From Prevotellaceae bacterium UBA6417 (GTDB lineage Bacteria > Bacteroidota > Bacteroidia > Bacteroidales > Bacteroidaceae), in contig DJPH01000042.1 in assembly GCA_002439755.1 (NCBI GenBank), positions 1 to 58,052 on the forward strand: DNA of 58,052 bases, given 5' to 3'. A program made the translations under genes and the position numbers. How positions within the stretch are numbered: the first letter of the stretch is position 1; the number at the start of each line of letters is the position of its first letter. Below are positions 26,726-35,798 of the stretch, in pieces. The notes under the pieces were generated by a model. The model did no database searches, was not told where the DNA came from, and saw nothing but the letters and a program-made list of their open reading frames with translations.

Positions 26726-27859
26726 ATGAATATTCTGATAGCAACAGACTCTTATAAAGGATGTCTTTCATCGGCAGAAGCCGGAGCGGCCATGGCTGAA
26801 GGTGCGGCAAAGGCTTTCCCGCATGCAATGATCGAAGTGCTGCCGGTGAGCGATGGCGGCGAAGGCATGCTGGATGCGTTCTCGTCTTGCGCGCATGCAG
26901 AAATGGTGGATGTCCGGGTGCATGACGCTTTGATGCGCCCGCTGACAACTTGTTTTGCCTGGCAGCGCAGTGTGTCGACAGCTTTTGTCGAGACAGCTCT
27001 TGCCGCAGGCCTGACCCAACTTGAGCCCGAAGAGCGCAACCCGATGCTTACAACCACCTATGGCACAGGCGAGACCGTGAAAGCTGCATTGGCAGCCGGT
27101 GCAACGACTGTCGTGATAGGATTGGGCGGCAGCAGCACGAATGACGGCGGAATGGGCTTTGCTTCGGCCTTGGGCTATCGCTTTGTTGATGACAAAGGCA
27201 GGGTTTTAGAAGGGCGGGGCTGCGATTTGGAAAAGGTGGCGTGTCTTTTTCCAGACAGAGGCATGCAGAAAAGGCTTGCCGGTGTCCGTTTCGTGGCAGC
27301 CTGCGATGTGGCCTCGCCTTTGTATGGAAAACAGGGCGCAGCGTGGGTTTTTGCAGCTCAAAAAGGTGCTTCGGCCCGGCAGGTGGAAAAGCTGGATGAT
27401 GGGCTGAAGCATTATGACGAGGTGCTTTCCCGTTATTGCGGAAAGGAAATAGGACGGTTGCCGGGTTCGGGGGCTGCCGGGGGATTGGGCGCGGCTTTGC
27501 TCGGGCTGTTTCATGCAGAGATGGAAAGCGGCATCCGTCTGTTGTTGCAAACGGATTGTTTCCGTATTGCGTTGGAAAGAGCGGATTTGATCTTGACCGG
27601 TGAAGGTTGCCTGGATGTGCAGACGTCTATGGGAAAAGCAGCATCCGGTCTGTTGGAGGAAGGCCGTAAGCGCGGCATTCCGGTCTGTGCGGTTGCCGGG
27701 TGCGTAAAAAACCGCAGAGAAGTGGAACGTATGGGTTTCCACACTGTCTGGGCCGCTTCTCCCGAAGGTATGCCGCATTCAATGGCCATGCGTCCCGATG
27801 TGGCGAAAGAGAACATTTGCAGGGCGGTTGCCGGGATGCTCTCATCCCTTCGTGAGTGA
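26726..27859 (+). CDS. Glycerate kinase (GlxK/GarK family)
   Basis: Cytosolic enzyme that phosphorylates D-glycerate, feeding glycolysis or serine breakdown. The 377-residue protein has the family N-terminus MNILIATDSYKGCLSSAEAG, the VSDGGEGMLDA segment, GLGGSSTNDGGMGFASALGY, and the C-terminal LTGEGCLDVQTSMGKA motif. It stands alone on the plus strand behind a -7 box only 7 nt from the start codon. Its stop (27857-27859) directly abuts the stop of the convergent lamin-tail lipoprotein gene, without an intervening terminator. Confidence 0.93.
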   Translation: MNILIATDSYKGCLSSAEAGAAMAEGAAKAFPHAMIEVLPVSDGGEGMLDAFSSCAHAEMVDVRVHDALMRPLTTCFAWQRSVSTAFVETALAAGLTQLEPEERNPMLTTTYGTGETVKAALAAGATTVVIGLGGSSTNDGGMGFASALGYRFVDDKGRVLEGRGCDLEKVACLFPDRGMQKRLAGVRFVAACDVASPLYGKQGAAWVFAAQKGASARQVEKLDDGLKHYDEVLSRYCGKEIGRLPGSGAAGGLGAALLGLFHAEMESGIRLLLQTDCFRIALERADLILTGEGCLDVQTSMGKAASGLLEEGRKRGIPVCAVAGCVKNRREVERMGFHTVWAASPEGMPHSMAMRPDVAKENICRAVAGMLSSLRE

Positions 27860-28405
27860 TTATTCCTCGTCTTCTTCCGTGTCGAAAAGGCTGTCGTCGG
27901 TGTTGTCGTTGCTGACTTGTTCGGCATTGTCGGGATTCAACTCTCCACGGGATGCGTGCCTGACAATGACCCATTTCCCTGTGCCATTGGGAATGCGTGC
28001 ATAGCTGCCGTTGGCGGGGTGCGACTGTTCGCCGACTTCTTCATCGCGATAGAAATCGTCAATGGTCTTGTCGTCGGGAGCCACCAGTTCGATGCCTACC
28101 TCTTTCCGACTTGAAATGTGCCGTCGCAATTCGTCTTGCATGGAAGAAATGACGTAGACCTGTTTGGGACCCAATGTGCCGTTGCGGAAGCGGTATAGGA
28201 TGTGGTCAATGCCTTTTTCATCGATTTTAATCAGGTAGATGCCTTTCAGACTGACGGCCGAATCGGTAGGGTTGTAGATCTCCACCCATTCGTTGTCGGG
28301 AAATTCTTTTCCGCATACTTCATTGATAACCAATTGTTTGGTAGGTTGTTTTCTACACGAAGAGATGAGGCAAAGCAGGAACAATGCGATGACGGGATAT
28401 TTCAT
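27860..28405 (-). CDS. Lamin-tail (LTD) domain lipoprotein
   Basis: Exported lipoprotein of 181 residues with lipobox LLCLISSC (Cys17). Residues about 24-145 have the lamin-tail Ig-like pattern: LVINEVCG...NEWVEIYNPTDSAVSLKGIYL and later GSYARIPNGTGKWV. The C-terminus is an acidic tail (DDSLFDTEEDEE). LTD domains in bacteria occur on secreted nucleases and surface proteins; here the domain is alone with no catalytic motif, so a binding or adhesive role is an inference. A minus-strand TAACTTTG box lies upstream at 28459-28466, and the gene is convergent with glycerate kinase with no gap. Confidence 0.8.
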   Translation of the reverse strand: MKYPVIALFLLCLISSCRKQPTKQLVINEVCGKEFPDNEWVEIYNPTDSAVSLKGIYLIKIDEKGIDHILYRFRNGTLGPKQVYVISSMQDELRRHISSRKEVGIELVAPDDKTIDDFYRDEEVGEQSHPANGSYARIPNGTGKWVIVRHASRGELNPDNAEQVSNDNTDDSLFDTEEDEE

Positions 28406-28433
28406 GATTTCAGAATTTGAAGAGTAAGAACTT

Positions 28434-28452
28434 GCCGGACTCCGGCATTTTT
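28434..28452 (+). terminator. Plus-strand intrinsic terminator behind the lamin-tail gene
   Basis: GCCGG-ACT-CCGGC (28434-28446) is followed by ATTTTT. It is oriented to end plus-strand transcripts, for which the only upstream source is glycerate kinase, about 575 nt earlier. On the minus strand the same hairpin lies in the leader of the lamin-tail gene. Confidence 0.5.
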
Positions 28453-28458
28453 CAGCCT

Positions 28459-28466
28459 CAAAGTTA
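28459..28466 (-). promoter_or_regulatory. -7 promoter box of the lamin-tail lipoprotein gene
   Basis: Minus-strand TAACTTTG, an exact TAnnTTTG match, about 54 nt before the start codon. Confidence 0.45.
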
Positions 28467-28550
28467 GGAATTATTTTAGGAGGGATGCCGGTGGAGCTGC
28501 GAAAAAATAAACTTTACCTTATAAATAGGACAAACCTCATTATTTTTTCA

Positions 28551-28558
28551 TACTTTTG
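28551..28558 (+). promoter_or_regulatory. -7 promoter box of topA-aroK-speA
   Basis: TACTTTTG at 28551-28558 matches TAnnTTTG. The TTG inside it (28556) is in frame with topA but cannot be the start codon if this is the promoter; topA begins at 28592. Confidence 0.6.
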
Positions 28559-28591
28559 CCGCGCAAATCAAGAATAAGGAGAAAAACCAGC

Positions 28592-30943
28592 ATGCAAAAC
28601 AATCTTGTAATTGTCGAATCGCCTGCAAAAGCCAAAACAATAGGGAAATTTTTGGGGAAAGATTTCAAGGTGATGTCAAGCTACGGTCATATACGTGATT
28701 TGAAGCAGAAAAGCTTCAGTATAGATACAAAGACTTTCCAGCCGGAATATGAGATTCCCGAGGACAAAAAGAAAGTGGTGGCCGAACTGCAGGCCGCATC
28801 AAAAAAAATGTCTAATGTGTGGCTGGCATCCGATGAAGACCGTGAAGGAGAAGCCATTTCATGGCACCTGGCCGAAGTGCTGGGCTTGGATATCGACAGT
28901 ACAAAGCGGATTGTTTTTCATGAAATCACGAAAAACGCGATTCTGGAGGCCATCGAACACCCCAGAAATATCAACATGAACCTGGTGAATGCCCAGCAGG
29001 CGCGTCGCGTGCTTGACCGTATTGTAGGTTTCAAGCTTTCCCCTGTACTTTGGCATAAGGTAAAGCCTTCTCTTTCGGCCGGGCGTGTACAGAGTGTGGC
29101 CGTCCGCCTCATAGCCGATCGCGAAAACGAAATAAAAGCCTTCCGGACTGCTTCCAGCTTTGCTGTTTCGGCTTTGTTTGAAGTTGAAGGAGCCGATGGG
29201 AAAAAGTCGCAGGTCAAGGCCGAACTTAACCGTCGTTTCAATACGGAAGAAGAGGCCGTGGATTTTCTGAACGGATGTCGCGATGCTTCGTTTACGATTG
29301 TCAATATGGCTGAAAAGCCCGTAAAACGTTCGCCAGCCCCTCCGTTTATGACTTCGACGCTGCAGCAGGAAGCCGTAAGGAAATTGGGATTTCCCGTGGC
29401 CATGACCATGCGTGTGGCACAGCAACTGTATGAGGCTGGATATATTACGTATATGCGTACAGACTCGTTGAATCTTTCTTCCCTGTGTTTAGGCAGCAGC
29501 AAGGCTCTTATCACGGAGACAATGGGTGCGAAGTATTCAAAGACCCGTCAGTATCATACAAAAGCAAAAGGCGCGCAGGAAGCTCACGAAGCCATACGGC
29601 CGACACAAATGGAGCGAGAGGCCATAGAAGGGACGGAGCAGGAACAGAAACTTTACAGATTGATACGTCAGCGTACGCTGGCCTCTCAAATGGCTGATGC
29701 CCGGTTTGATAAAACGGTAGTAACCATAGGAATTTCAGGAAAAGAGGAAACGTTTGCAGCTATCGGAGAGGTGATGACGTTTGACGGCTTTTTGAAAGTG
29801 TACAAGGAATCTTCGGACGATGATAGCGAGACTTCTGAGAAAACCGTGCTTCTTCCACCGTTGTCCGAGGGCGACAGACTGACCAACTTGACAATAACAG
29901 CCGAAGAACGGTTTACGCAAAAACCGCCGAGGTATAATGAAGCCTCGTTGGTGCATAAGATGGAAGAATTGGGCATCGGACGCCCGTCCACATATGCTAC
30001 CATCATAACAACAATACAGCAGCGAGGCTATGTAGAGCGCGGAAACAAAGAAGGAAGGGAGCGGCGCTGCATATTGCTCGAACTGCAAAACGGCACTGTC
30101 GGCAGAACGGAAAAAACAGTGATGACCGGTGCCGAAAAGAATAAATTGCTGCCTACCGATGTCGGGATGGTAGTGAACGAGTATTTGCTGGCGGAATTTC
30201 CGGACATATTGGACTATAATTTCACGGCCAAGGTGGAAAAGGATTTCGACGAAGTGGCAGAGGGAAAGAAGAAGTGGACGCTGCTGATGAAAAAGTTCTA
30301 CGACCATTTTGTACCCGAAGTGGAAAACGCCATCAAGGCAAAGAGTGACCATCGCATAGGTGAACGCATTCTCGGAACAGACCCTGCCACCGGCCGCACA
30401 GTGTCGGTAAAGCTCGGCCCTTATGGATCGATGGCACAATTGGGCAGCGTCAATGACGAAGAAAAGCCTTTGTTCGCACCTCTGATGAAAAGTCAGAGTC
30501 TGGAATCGATAACTCTCGAAGAGGCGTTGGAACTGTTCAAACTGCCGCGCGAGCTGGGCGAGTTTGAAGGCAATAAAGTTTCGGTGAATAATGGCCGCTT
30601 CGGCCCTTATGTGCTTTGCAACAAAAAATATGTGTCCATTCCAAAGACGTATGATTTGATGACCATCACTTTGGAAGAGGCCTGTGAGCTGATAAGGCAA
30701 AAGCGCGAAGCTGAAGCTGCCAGTCATTTAAAGACATTCGATGAAGAACCCGAGATGGAAATACGAACCGGTCGTTTTGGCCCGTATATATCCTACAAAG
30801 GAAAGAATTATCATTTGCCAGTAGCGTTTGCAGCACGCGCCAAAGAACTTACATTGGATGAATGCCGTGAAATAATCGCCAAGCAACCTGCGGCCAAGCG
30901 TAAATCCGCGCGCCGAACCTCTACCGCGAAGAAGTCAAAATGA
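28592..30943 (+). CDS. topA: DNA topoisomerase I
   Basis: Type IA topoisomerase that relaxes negative supercoils. From ATG 28592 the protein has 783 residues: a TOPRIM domain with LVIVESPAKAKTIGKFLG (5-22) and DEDREGEAI (81-89), the central DNA-binding core, and the active-site tyrosine Tyr287 in AGYITYMRTDS. Instead of classical four-cysteine zinc fingers, the C-terminal part has repeated topoisomerase C-terminal units containing GRFGPY (two clear copies, around residues 675 and 735) and a basic tail KQPAAKRKSARR. Its stop overlaps the aroK start by four bases (ATGA), so the genes are coupled. Confidence 0.95.
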   Translation: MQNNLVIVESPAKAKTIGKFLGKDFKVMSSYGHIRDLKQKSFSIDTKTFQPEYEIPEDKKKVVAELQAASKKMSNVWLASDEDREGEAISWHLAEVLGLDIDSTKRIVFHEITKNAILEAIEHPRNINMNLVNAQQARRVLDRIVGFKLSPVLWHKVKPSLSAGRVQSVAVRLIADRENEIKAFRTASSFAVSALFEVEGADGKKSQVKAELNRRFNTEEEAVDFLNGCRDASFTIVNMAEKPVKRSPAPPFMTSTLQQEAVRKLGFPVAMTMRVAQQLYEAGYITYMRTDSLNLSSLCLGSSKALITETMGAKYSKTRQYHTKAKGAQEAHEAIRPTQMEREAIEGTEQEQKLYRLIRQRTLASQMADARFDKTVVTIGISGKEETFAAIGEVMTFDGFLKVYKESSDDDSETSEKTVLLPPLSEGDRLTNLTITAEERFTQKPPRYNEASLVHKMEELGIGRPSTYATIITTIQQRGYVERGNKEGRERRCILLELQNGTVGRTEKTVMTGAEKNKLLPTDVGMVVNEYLLAEFPDILDYNFTAKVEKDFDEVAEGKKKWTLLMKKFYDHFVPEVENAIKAKSDHRIGERILGTDPATGRTVSVKLGPYGSMAQLGSVNDEEKPLFAPLMKSQSLESITLEEALELFKLPRELGEFEGNKVSVNNGRFGPYVLCNKKYVSIPKTYDLMTITLEEACELIRQKREAEAASHLKTFDEEPEMEIRTGRFGPYISYKGKNYHLPVAFAARAKELTLDECREIIAKQPAAKRKSARRTSTAKKSK

Positions 30944-31488
30944 AAAGCATTATTCTGGTCGGCTATATGGGCGCCGGCAAAACAACTGTGGGCAAGACTT
31001 TAGCCAAAAGACTGGGACGCGCTTTTTATGACTTGGACTGGTATATAGAACACCGTTACCATAAGCGCATCCCCGAGATTTTTGCAGAAAGCGGTGAAGA
31101 CGGATTCCGTAAAATCGAGTGCCGCATGCTGCATGAAGTGGCTGAATTCGAGAATATAGTTTTGGCCTGCGGAGGAGGAACGCCTTGTTTTTTCGATAAT
31201 ATGGATTATATGAATGCCGTGGGTACGACTGTATTTCTCGAAGCTTCGACGGATACGATTGTCAATCACCTCAAAATAAGTCATACGCAGCGCCCGTTGC
31301 TTCAAGACAAAACCGGTGAAGAGCTGCGCGCGTTCATTGACGGACAGCTTGTACAGCGAGATCCCTATTATAGCAAGGCACAATATGTGTTCAATGTAGA
31401 CATATTAGACAATTTCGACAAGATAAATCATTTAGTTAATCACATTACAGACGTATTAGTACAGGAAGATGGGAAAATGGAGAATTGA
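30940..31488 (+). CDS. aroK: Shikimate kinase
   Basis: Phosphorylates shikimate at the 3-OH with ATP in the chorismate pathway. The 182-residue protein shows the P-loop GYMGAGKT (8-15), the FYDLDWYIE segment carrying the substrate-binding Asp, and the LACGGGTP glycine loop. It overlaps topA by four bases upstream and speA by 20 bases downstream (31469-31488), in different frames. The topA-aroK-speA order is familiar from Bacteroidales, although the three functions are not metabolically linked. Confidence 0.93.
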   Translation: MKSIILVGYMGAGKTTVGKTLAKRLGRAFYDLDWYIEHRYHKRIPEIFAESGEDGFRKIECRMLHEVAEFENIVLACGGGTPCFFDNMDYMNAVGTTVFLEASTDTIVNHLKISHTQRPLLQDKTGEELRAFIDGQLVQRDPYYSKAQYVFNVDILDNFDKINHLVNHITDVLVQEDGKMEN

Positions 31489-33364
31489 GGATTCCGAAGA
31501 GCTGTATAATATAGGCGGTTGGGGAATCAATTATTTTGGTATAAACAAGCAAGGGCACGTATTTGTGTCACCGCAAAAGGACAGCAATCAGATTGACCTG
31601 AAAGAATTGGTCGATGAGCTGGCCGAACGCGATACGACAGCCCCTATGCTTCTTCGTTTTCCCGATATATTGGACAATCGAATTGAAAAAACTGCGCAAT
31701 GCTTCGACAAGGCAGCAAACGAGTACCATTATAAAGGAGAACATTTTATCATTTATCCCATCAAAGTAAACCAAATGCGTCCTGTGGTTGAGGAAATCAT
31801 CAGCCATGGCAAGCGTTACAATCTGGGATTGGAAGCGGGTTCAAAGCCGGAACTTCATGCGGTTTTGGCAACCAACATGGATTCGGACAGTCTGGTGATA
31901 TGCAATGGTCACAAAGACCGCAATTATATTCAGATGGCTCTTTTGGCTCAAAAGATGGGAAAACGAATCTTCATCGTGGTTGAGAAGATAGAAGAACTTG
32001 AAACCATTTTTATGACAGCCAAGGCTTTGAACATGCGCCCCGATATAGGCATCCGCATCAAACTGGCGGCATCTGGTGCCGGAAAATGGGAAGAGAGCGG
32101 TGGTGATGCCAGCAAGTTCGGACTGGATTCAAGCAATCTGCTTGATGCACTTCGTTTCTTGCGCGAACATGATTGTGTGGATTGCCTGAAGCTGATACAT
32201 TTCCACATAGGAAGTCAGATTTCAAAGATTCGCCGCATTCAGACAGCGCTTAGAGAGGCCGCCCAGTTCTATGTGCAGCTTCACCGCATGGGATTTAATG
32301 TAAAGTTTGTTGATTGTGGTGGCGGACTGGGTGTCGATTATGATGGCACGCGTTCGTCCAATAGCGAATCTTCAGTGAACTATTCCATACAGGAATATGT
32401 GAACGACTGCGTGTATACGTTTGTTGATGTAGCCAATAAGAACAAAATACCTCATCCGAATATTATCACAGAAGGCGGGCGCTCGCTGACAGCCCATCAT
32501 TCCGTTTTGATTCTGGAGGCCTTTGAGTCTACTTCGCAGCCATCTATGGACGAATCGTGGGAGGCACAGGATGATGATCACCAATTGGTGAAAGACTTGA
32601 GCGACATCTGGGATCATCTCTCTGCACGTTCTTTGCTGGAAGACTGGCATGATGCCGAACAAATCAGAGAGGAAGGTCTTGATCTTTTCAGCCATGGTCT
32701 GATTGATCTTAAGACACGTGCTCAAATTGAAAGTGTTTATTGGAGCATTACCCGTGAGGTAAACTCTTTGGCTCATGGTTTGAAGCATGTACCTGATGAG
32801 TTGCGTCGTTTGGACAAGCTGTTGGCAGACAAGTATTATTGCAATTTTTCCTTGTTCCAAAGCATACCTGATTCGTGGGGAGTAGACCAATTGTTTCCTA
32901 TCATGCCCATACAGCGGCTGAATGAGAAACCCGATCGCAATGCTACGCTGCAAGACATCACTTGCGACAGCGACGGAAAAATAGAAGCTTATGTCTGCAA
33001 GGACCGGCAGACGACCTATTTGCCGTTGCATTCTCTCAAGAAAGGCGAACCTTATTATATTGGAGTGTTTCTTGTTGGTGCCTATCAGGAGATACTCGGC
33101 AATATGCACAACCTTTTCGGTGATACGAATGCCATACATATTTCGGTGAATGAAAACGGCACGTATTCAATCGATCAGGTGATAGACGGCGAGACCATTG
33201 CCGATGTATTGGATTACGTGCAGTACGATCCGAAGCGTTTGGTGCGCCGCTTGGAGTCATGGGTGACCAAGGCCATTAAGCAAGGTAAGATATCGGTTGA
33301 TGAAGGCAAGGAATTCATTAGTAATTTCCGTGCCGGGCTTTACGGATATACTTATTTGGAATAG
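31469..33364 (+). CDS. speA: Biosynthetic arginine decarboxylase
   Basis: PLP enzyme of the alanine-racemase-like fold that converts arginine to agmatine for polyamine synthesis. The 631 residues match the usual length. The opening KWRIEDSEELYNI fits the family start; the PLP lysine is Lys99 in YPIKVNQMRP, and LIHFHIGSQIS and VDCGGGLGVDYDG are the conserved PLP-barrel motifs. The ATG lies within aroK (20-nt overlap). The last 13 bases overlap the convergent TerC gene. Confidence 0.95.
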   Translation: MGKWRIEDSEELYNIGGWGINYFGINKQGHVFVSPQKDSNQIDLKELVDELAERDTTAPMLLRFPDILDNRIEKTAQCFDKAANEYHYKGEHFIIYPIKVNQMRPVVEEIISHGKRYNLGLEAGSKPELHAVLATNMDSDSLVICNGHKDRNYIQMALLAQKMGKRIFIVVEKIEELETIFMTAKALNMRPDIGIRIKLAASGAGKWEESGGDASKFGLDSSNLLDALRFLREHDCVDCLKLIHFHIGSQISKIRRIQTALREAAQFYVQLHRMGFNVKFVDCGGGLGVDYDGTRSSNSESSVNYSIQEYVNDCVYTFVDVANKNKIPHPNIITEGGRSLTAHHSVLILEAFESTSQPSMDESWEAQDDDHQLVKDLSDIWDHLSARSLLEDWHDAEQIREEGLDLFSHGLIDLKTRAQIESVYWSITREVNSLAHGLKHVPDELRRLDKLLADKYYCNFSLFQSIPDSWGVDQLFPIMPIQRLNEKPDRNATLQDITCDSDGKIEAYVCKDRQTTYLPLHSLKKGEPYYIGVFLVGAYQEILGNMHNLFGDTNAIHISVNENGTYSIDQVIDGETIADVLDYVQYDPKRLVRRLESWVTKAIKQGKISVDEGKEFISNFRAGLYGYTYLE

Positions 33365-34404
33365 TTTTCCGATTCGTTTTTGTGCAGCAGAGAGGCACCG
33401 ATGCTGACTATCAATACGGCGATTATGATGGCCAGGGAGAGTACGGCATCGATTTCGACCCATTCATGTATAAGCATTTTCATTCCGATAAATAGCAGTA
33501 ATATGCAAACACCGGTTTTGAGGTAACGAAAACGGTCGGCAATGGCGGCTAACAAGAAGAACATGGCGCGCAGGCCGAGAATGGCGAAAATGTTGGAAAA
33601 GAATACCACATAGGGGTCAAGTGATACCGAAAAGACCGCAGGGATGCTGTCGAAAGCGAAGATAAGGTCACTGAATTCTATAACCAGCACTGTCACAAAA
33701 AGAGGCGTGAACAGCCATCGGCCGTTGATGCGTATGATAAATTTGTCACCGGCAAATTGAGGGTGGATGCGCTTGGTACGTGACAGCAAGCGAACTATCG
33801 GGTTGCGCTCTACATCCATTTCTTCTTTTTTATTGCGCTCCAAGAACATCTTGACACCGCTATAAACAAGTATGGCACCAAAGACGAGCAACACCCAATC
33901 AAAGCGGCTGATGATGGCAGCCCCAAGGAAAATGAATATGAAGCGCAGAATGATGGCACCGATTATTCCCCAATTCAACACGTGCTGATATTCGTTTTTC
34001 CCTACGCCGAACGATGTAAATATCATCATCATGACGAAAAGGTTGTCTACCGATAGTGTTTTTTCAATCAGATAGCCTGAAATGTAGGAGATGGTCATAT
34101 AGTGGCGGTATTGTTGCAGACTTTCTTCGAAGTTACTGGCATCAAGCTTTAAGTGAGGCGCGTAGCGCGAAGCAACAGCTTGGAGGTCTTTGAAGGATTC
34201 AATGCCATGTACCATGTCGCCCTTGAACCAAAGAAAAACAGAAAAGGCCAAGGCCAAAGTTATCCATACGGCTGTCCAGGTGCTTGCCTGACGGATGCTG
34301 ACTTCGTGTGCTTTTTTGTCGATAACCAACATGTCGAGCACCAATATGGCAATGATGAAAAGTATAAAACCACCAAGGAAAAGAGATTCTGAAAGTTGTA
34401 TCAT
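33352..34404 (-). CDS. TerC family integral membrane protein
   Basis: Inner-membrane protein of 350 residues with about eight to nine hydrophobic helices. The conserved TerC features are LVIDKKAH near the N-terminus, the SVDNLFVMMMIF helix, and EFSDLIFAFDSIPAVFSV with membrane acidic residues. Members of this family (such as Alx) export Mn2+ or supply metals to exported proteins. It lies four bases after the CNNM-type gene on the same strand, so two presumed divalent-metal transporters form one operon. Its 3' end overlaps speA by 13 nt. Confidence 0.88.
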   Translation of the reverse strand: MIQLSESLFLGGFILFIIAILVLDMLVIDKKAHEVSIRQASTWTAVWITLALAFSVFLWFKGDMVHGIESFKDLQAVASRYAPHLKLDASNFEESLQQYRHYMTISYISGYLIEKTLSVDNLFVMMMIFTSFGVGKNEYQHVLNWGIIGAIILRFIFIFLGAAIISRFDWVLLVFGAILVYSGVKMFLERNKKEEMDVERNPIVRLLSRTKRIHPQFAGDKFIIRINGRWLFTPLFVTVLVIEFSDLIFAFDSIPAVFSVSLDPYVVFFSNIFAILGLRAMFFLLAAIADRFRYLKTGVCILLLFIGMKMLIHEWVEIDAVLSLAIIIAVLIVSIGASLLHKNESENYSK

Positions 34405-34408
34405 TATG

Positions 34409-35692
34409 CTATTGTTTGTTTTGTTCTAAAGAAACCAGGACTTTGTCAATTCTTGCCCCATCCATGTCTACGATTTCGCAATGAAACCCGTTCCAAAGGA
34501 TAGATTCGCCCGGTTGTGGAATACATTTCGTTTGTTCGATTATCATACCTGCAAGGGTACTATACTTTTGAGCTTTTGCAAAAAGGTCTTCGCGATCGAA
34601 GTAGGTGAGAAATTCATGAAACGAGCATTGCCCATCGATGAGCCAGCTCTTTCCATCTTCGCGTTGGATGATTTCCGATTCCCCACTGTTTTCCCGTATA
34701 ATGCCTACCAAGCCTTCGAGAATGTCGCGCAACGTGATGATTCCCTGAAAGCAGCCGAATTCATCACAGATGAATGCTTGCGAGATACATTTCTTGCGCA
34801 TTTGTTCCAATGTTTTGTAGACATCCATGTTTTCATAGATAAATGTAGCAGAACGAGTGAAAGTCTTGAGCGAGAATGCCGGCTCGTCCTTGACAAAAAT
34901 CAAGTCTTTGAGAAGTGCAACTCCTATTACTTTATCAGCATTCCCATTGATAACGGGATAAGCTTCGTATGTATCCTTGCGTATAATCTGTTTTATGTCT
35001 TCAAACGACATATTGATGTCGAGCGATACAACATCGCTTCGGTGTGTCATGAGCTGGCTGACTTTCAGGTCTCCTAACATGAAAACGCGTTCAACGATGT
35101 TTTGTTCCACTTCTTGCACTTCGCCGTCTTCTTTACCTTCTTGTATAATGGTTTTGATATCGTCTTCCGTAACTTTCGAACTCTCATTTTTAATGCCCAA
35201 CATCCTTACAACGGTTTCGGAACTTTTGGATAGCAACCAAACAAGCGGGGCGGCTATCTTGCTGAGTAGCATCATCGGGCGTGAGATGAGCATGGATGTC
35301 CGCTCGGCAGTACCCATGCCGATGCGCTTGGGCACTAATTCGCCGAAGACGATTGTAAGGTACGTGACTGTTGCAACGATGAGAGTCTGGGCGATGGGAT
35401 TTGCAACATTTATCGGAATGCCTGTTGATGAGAGTAGCGTGGTCAAGTCTTCAGAGAGTGTGGCTCCTGAATAGACGCCTGTCAGAATTCCGATAAGTGT
35501 AATTCCTATCTGAACGGTAGAGAGAAAACGGTCGGGGTTATTGGCGAGCTTGAGGGCGGCACGTGCTGCTCTACTGCCTTTCTTTCCTTTATTGATGAGC
35601 GTTGTCTTGCGGGCTGAGATGATTGCAATTTCCGACATCGAAAAGATGCCGTTTAGCAGAATCAACAGGAAGATAATTATGACTTCGTCCAT
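34409..35692 (-). CDS. CNNM/CorC (HlyC) family transporter with CBS domains
   Basis: Protein of 427 residues with an N-terminal DUF21/CNNM membrane domain (about 1-190; residues include SEIAIISARKTTL and the FGELVPKRIG motif), a CBS pair (about 205-335) and a C-terminal CorC_HlyC domain (about 345-425). The old name hemolysin is misleading; relatives are Mg2+ (or Co2+) exporters gated by nucleotide binding to the CBS domains. It is the first gene of a pair with TerC. A weak minus-strand -7-like sequence TAATATTG (one mismatch) is at 35706-35713. Confidence 0.9.
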   Translation of the reverse strand: MDEVIIIFLLILLNGIFSMSEIAIISARKTTLINKGKKGSRAARAALKLANNPDRFLSTVQIGITLIGILTGVYSGATLSEDLTTLLSSTGIPINVANPIAQTLIVATVTYLTIVFGELVPKRIGMGTAERTSMLISRPMMLLSKIAAPLVWLLSKSSETVVRMLGIKNESSKVTEDDIKTIIQEGKEDGEVQEVEQNIVERVFMLGDLKVSQLMTHRSDVVSLDINMSFEDIKQIIRKDTYEAYPVINGNADKVIGVALLKDLIFVKDEPAFSLKTFTRSATFIYENMDVYKTLEQMRKKCISQAFICDEFGCFQGIITLRDILEGLVGIIRENSGESEIIQREDGKSWLIDGQCSFHEFLTYFDREDLFAKAQKYSTLAGMIIEQTKCIPQPGESILWNGFHCEIVDMDGARIDKVLVSLEQNKQ

Positions 35693-35798
35693 AAATATAG
35701 TTCTGCAATATTACGATAAAAAATCGGATTATATGCGGATTCTTTCTTTACCGGACGTAGCTTTAACGGGAATGTAACAATCAATGTGTGGAAGACTA

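Noticed and set aside
26520..26948. 142-codon minus-strand ORF upstream of susC
   Set aside because: Most of it is the reverse frame of glycerate kinase and the composition is rich in Pro/His/Arg, typical of shadow frames.
28556..28591. TTG start of the topA ORF
   Set aside because: The codon lies within the TACTTTTG promoter box; the family start MQNNLVIVESPAKAK is at 28592.
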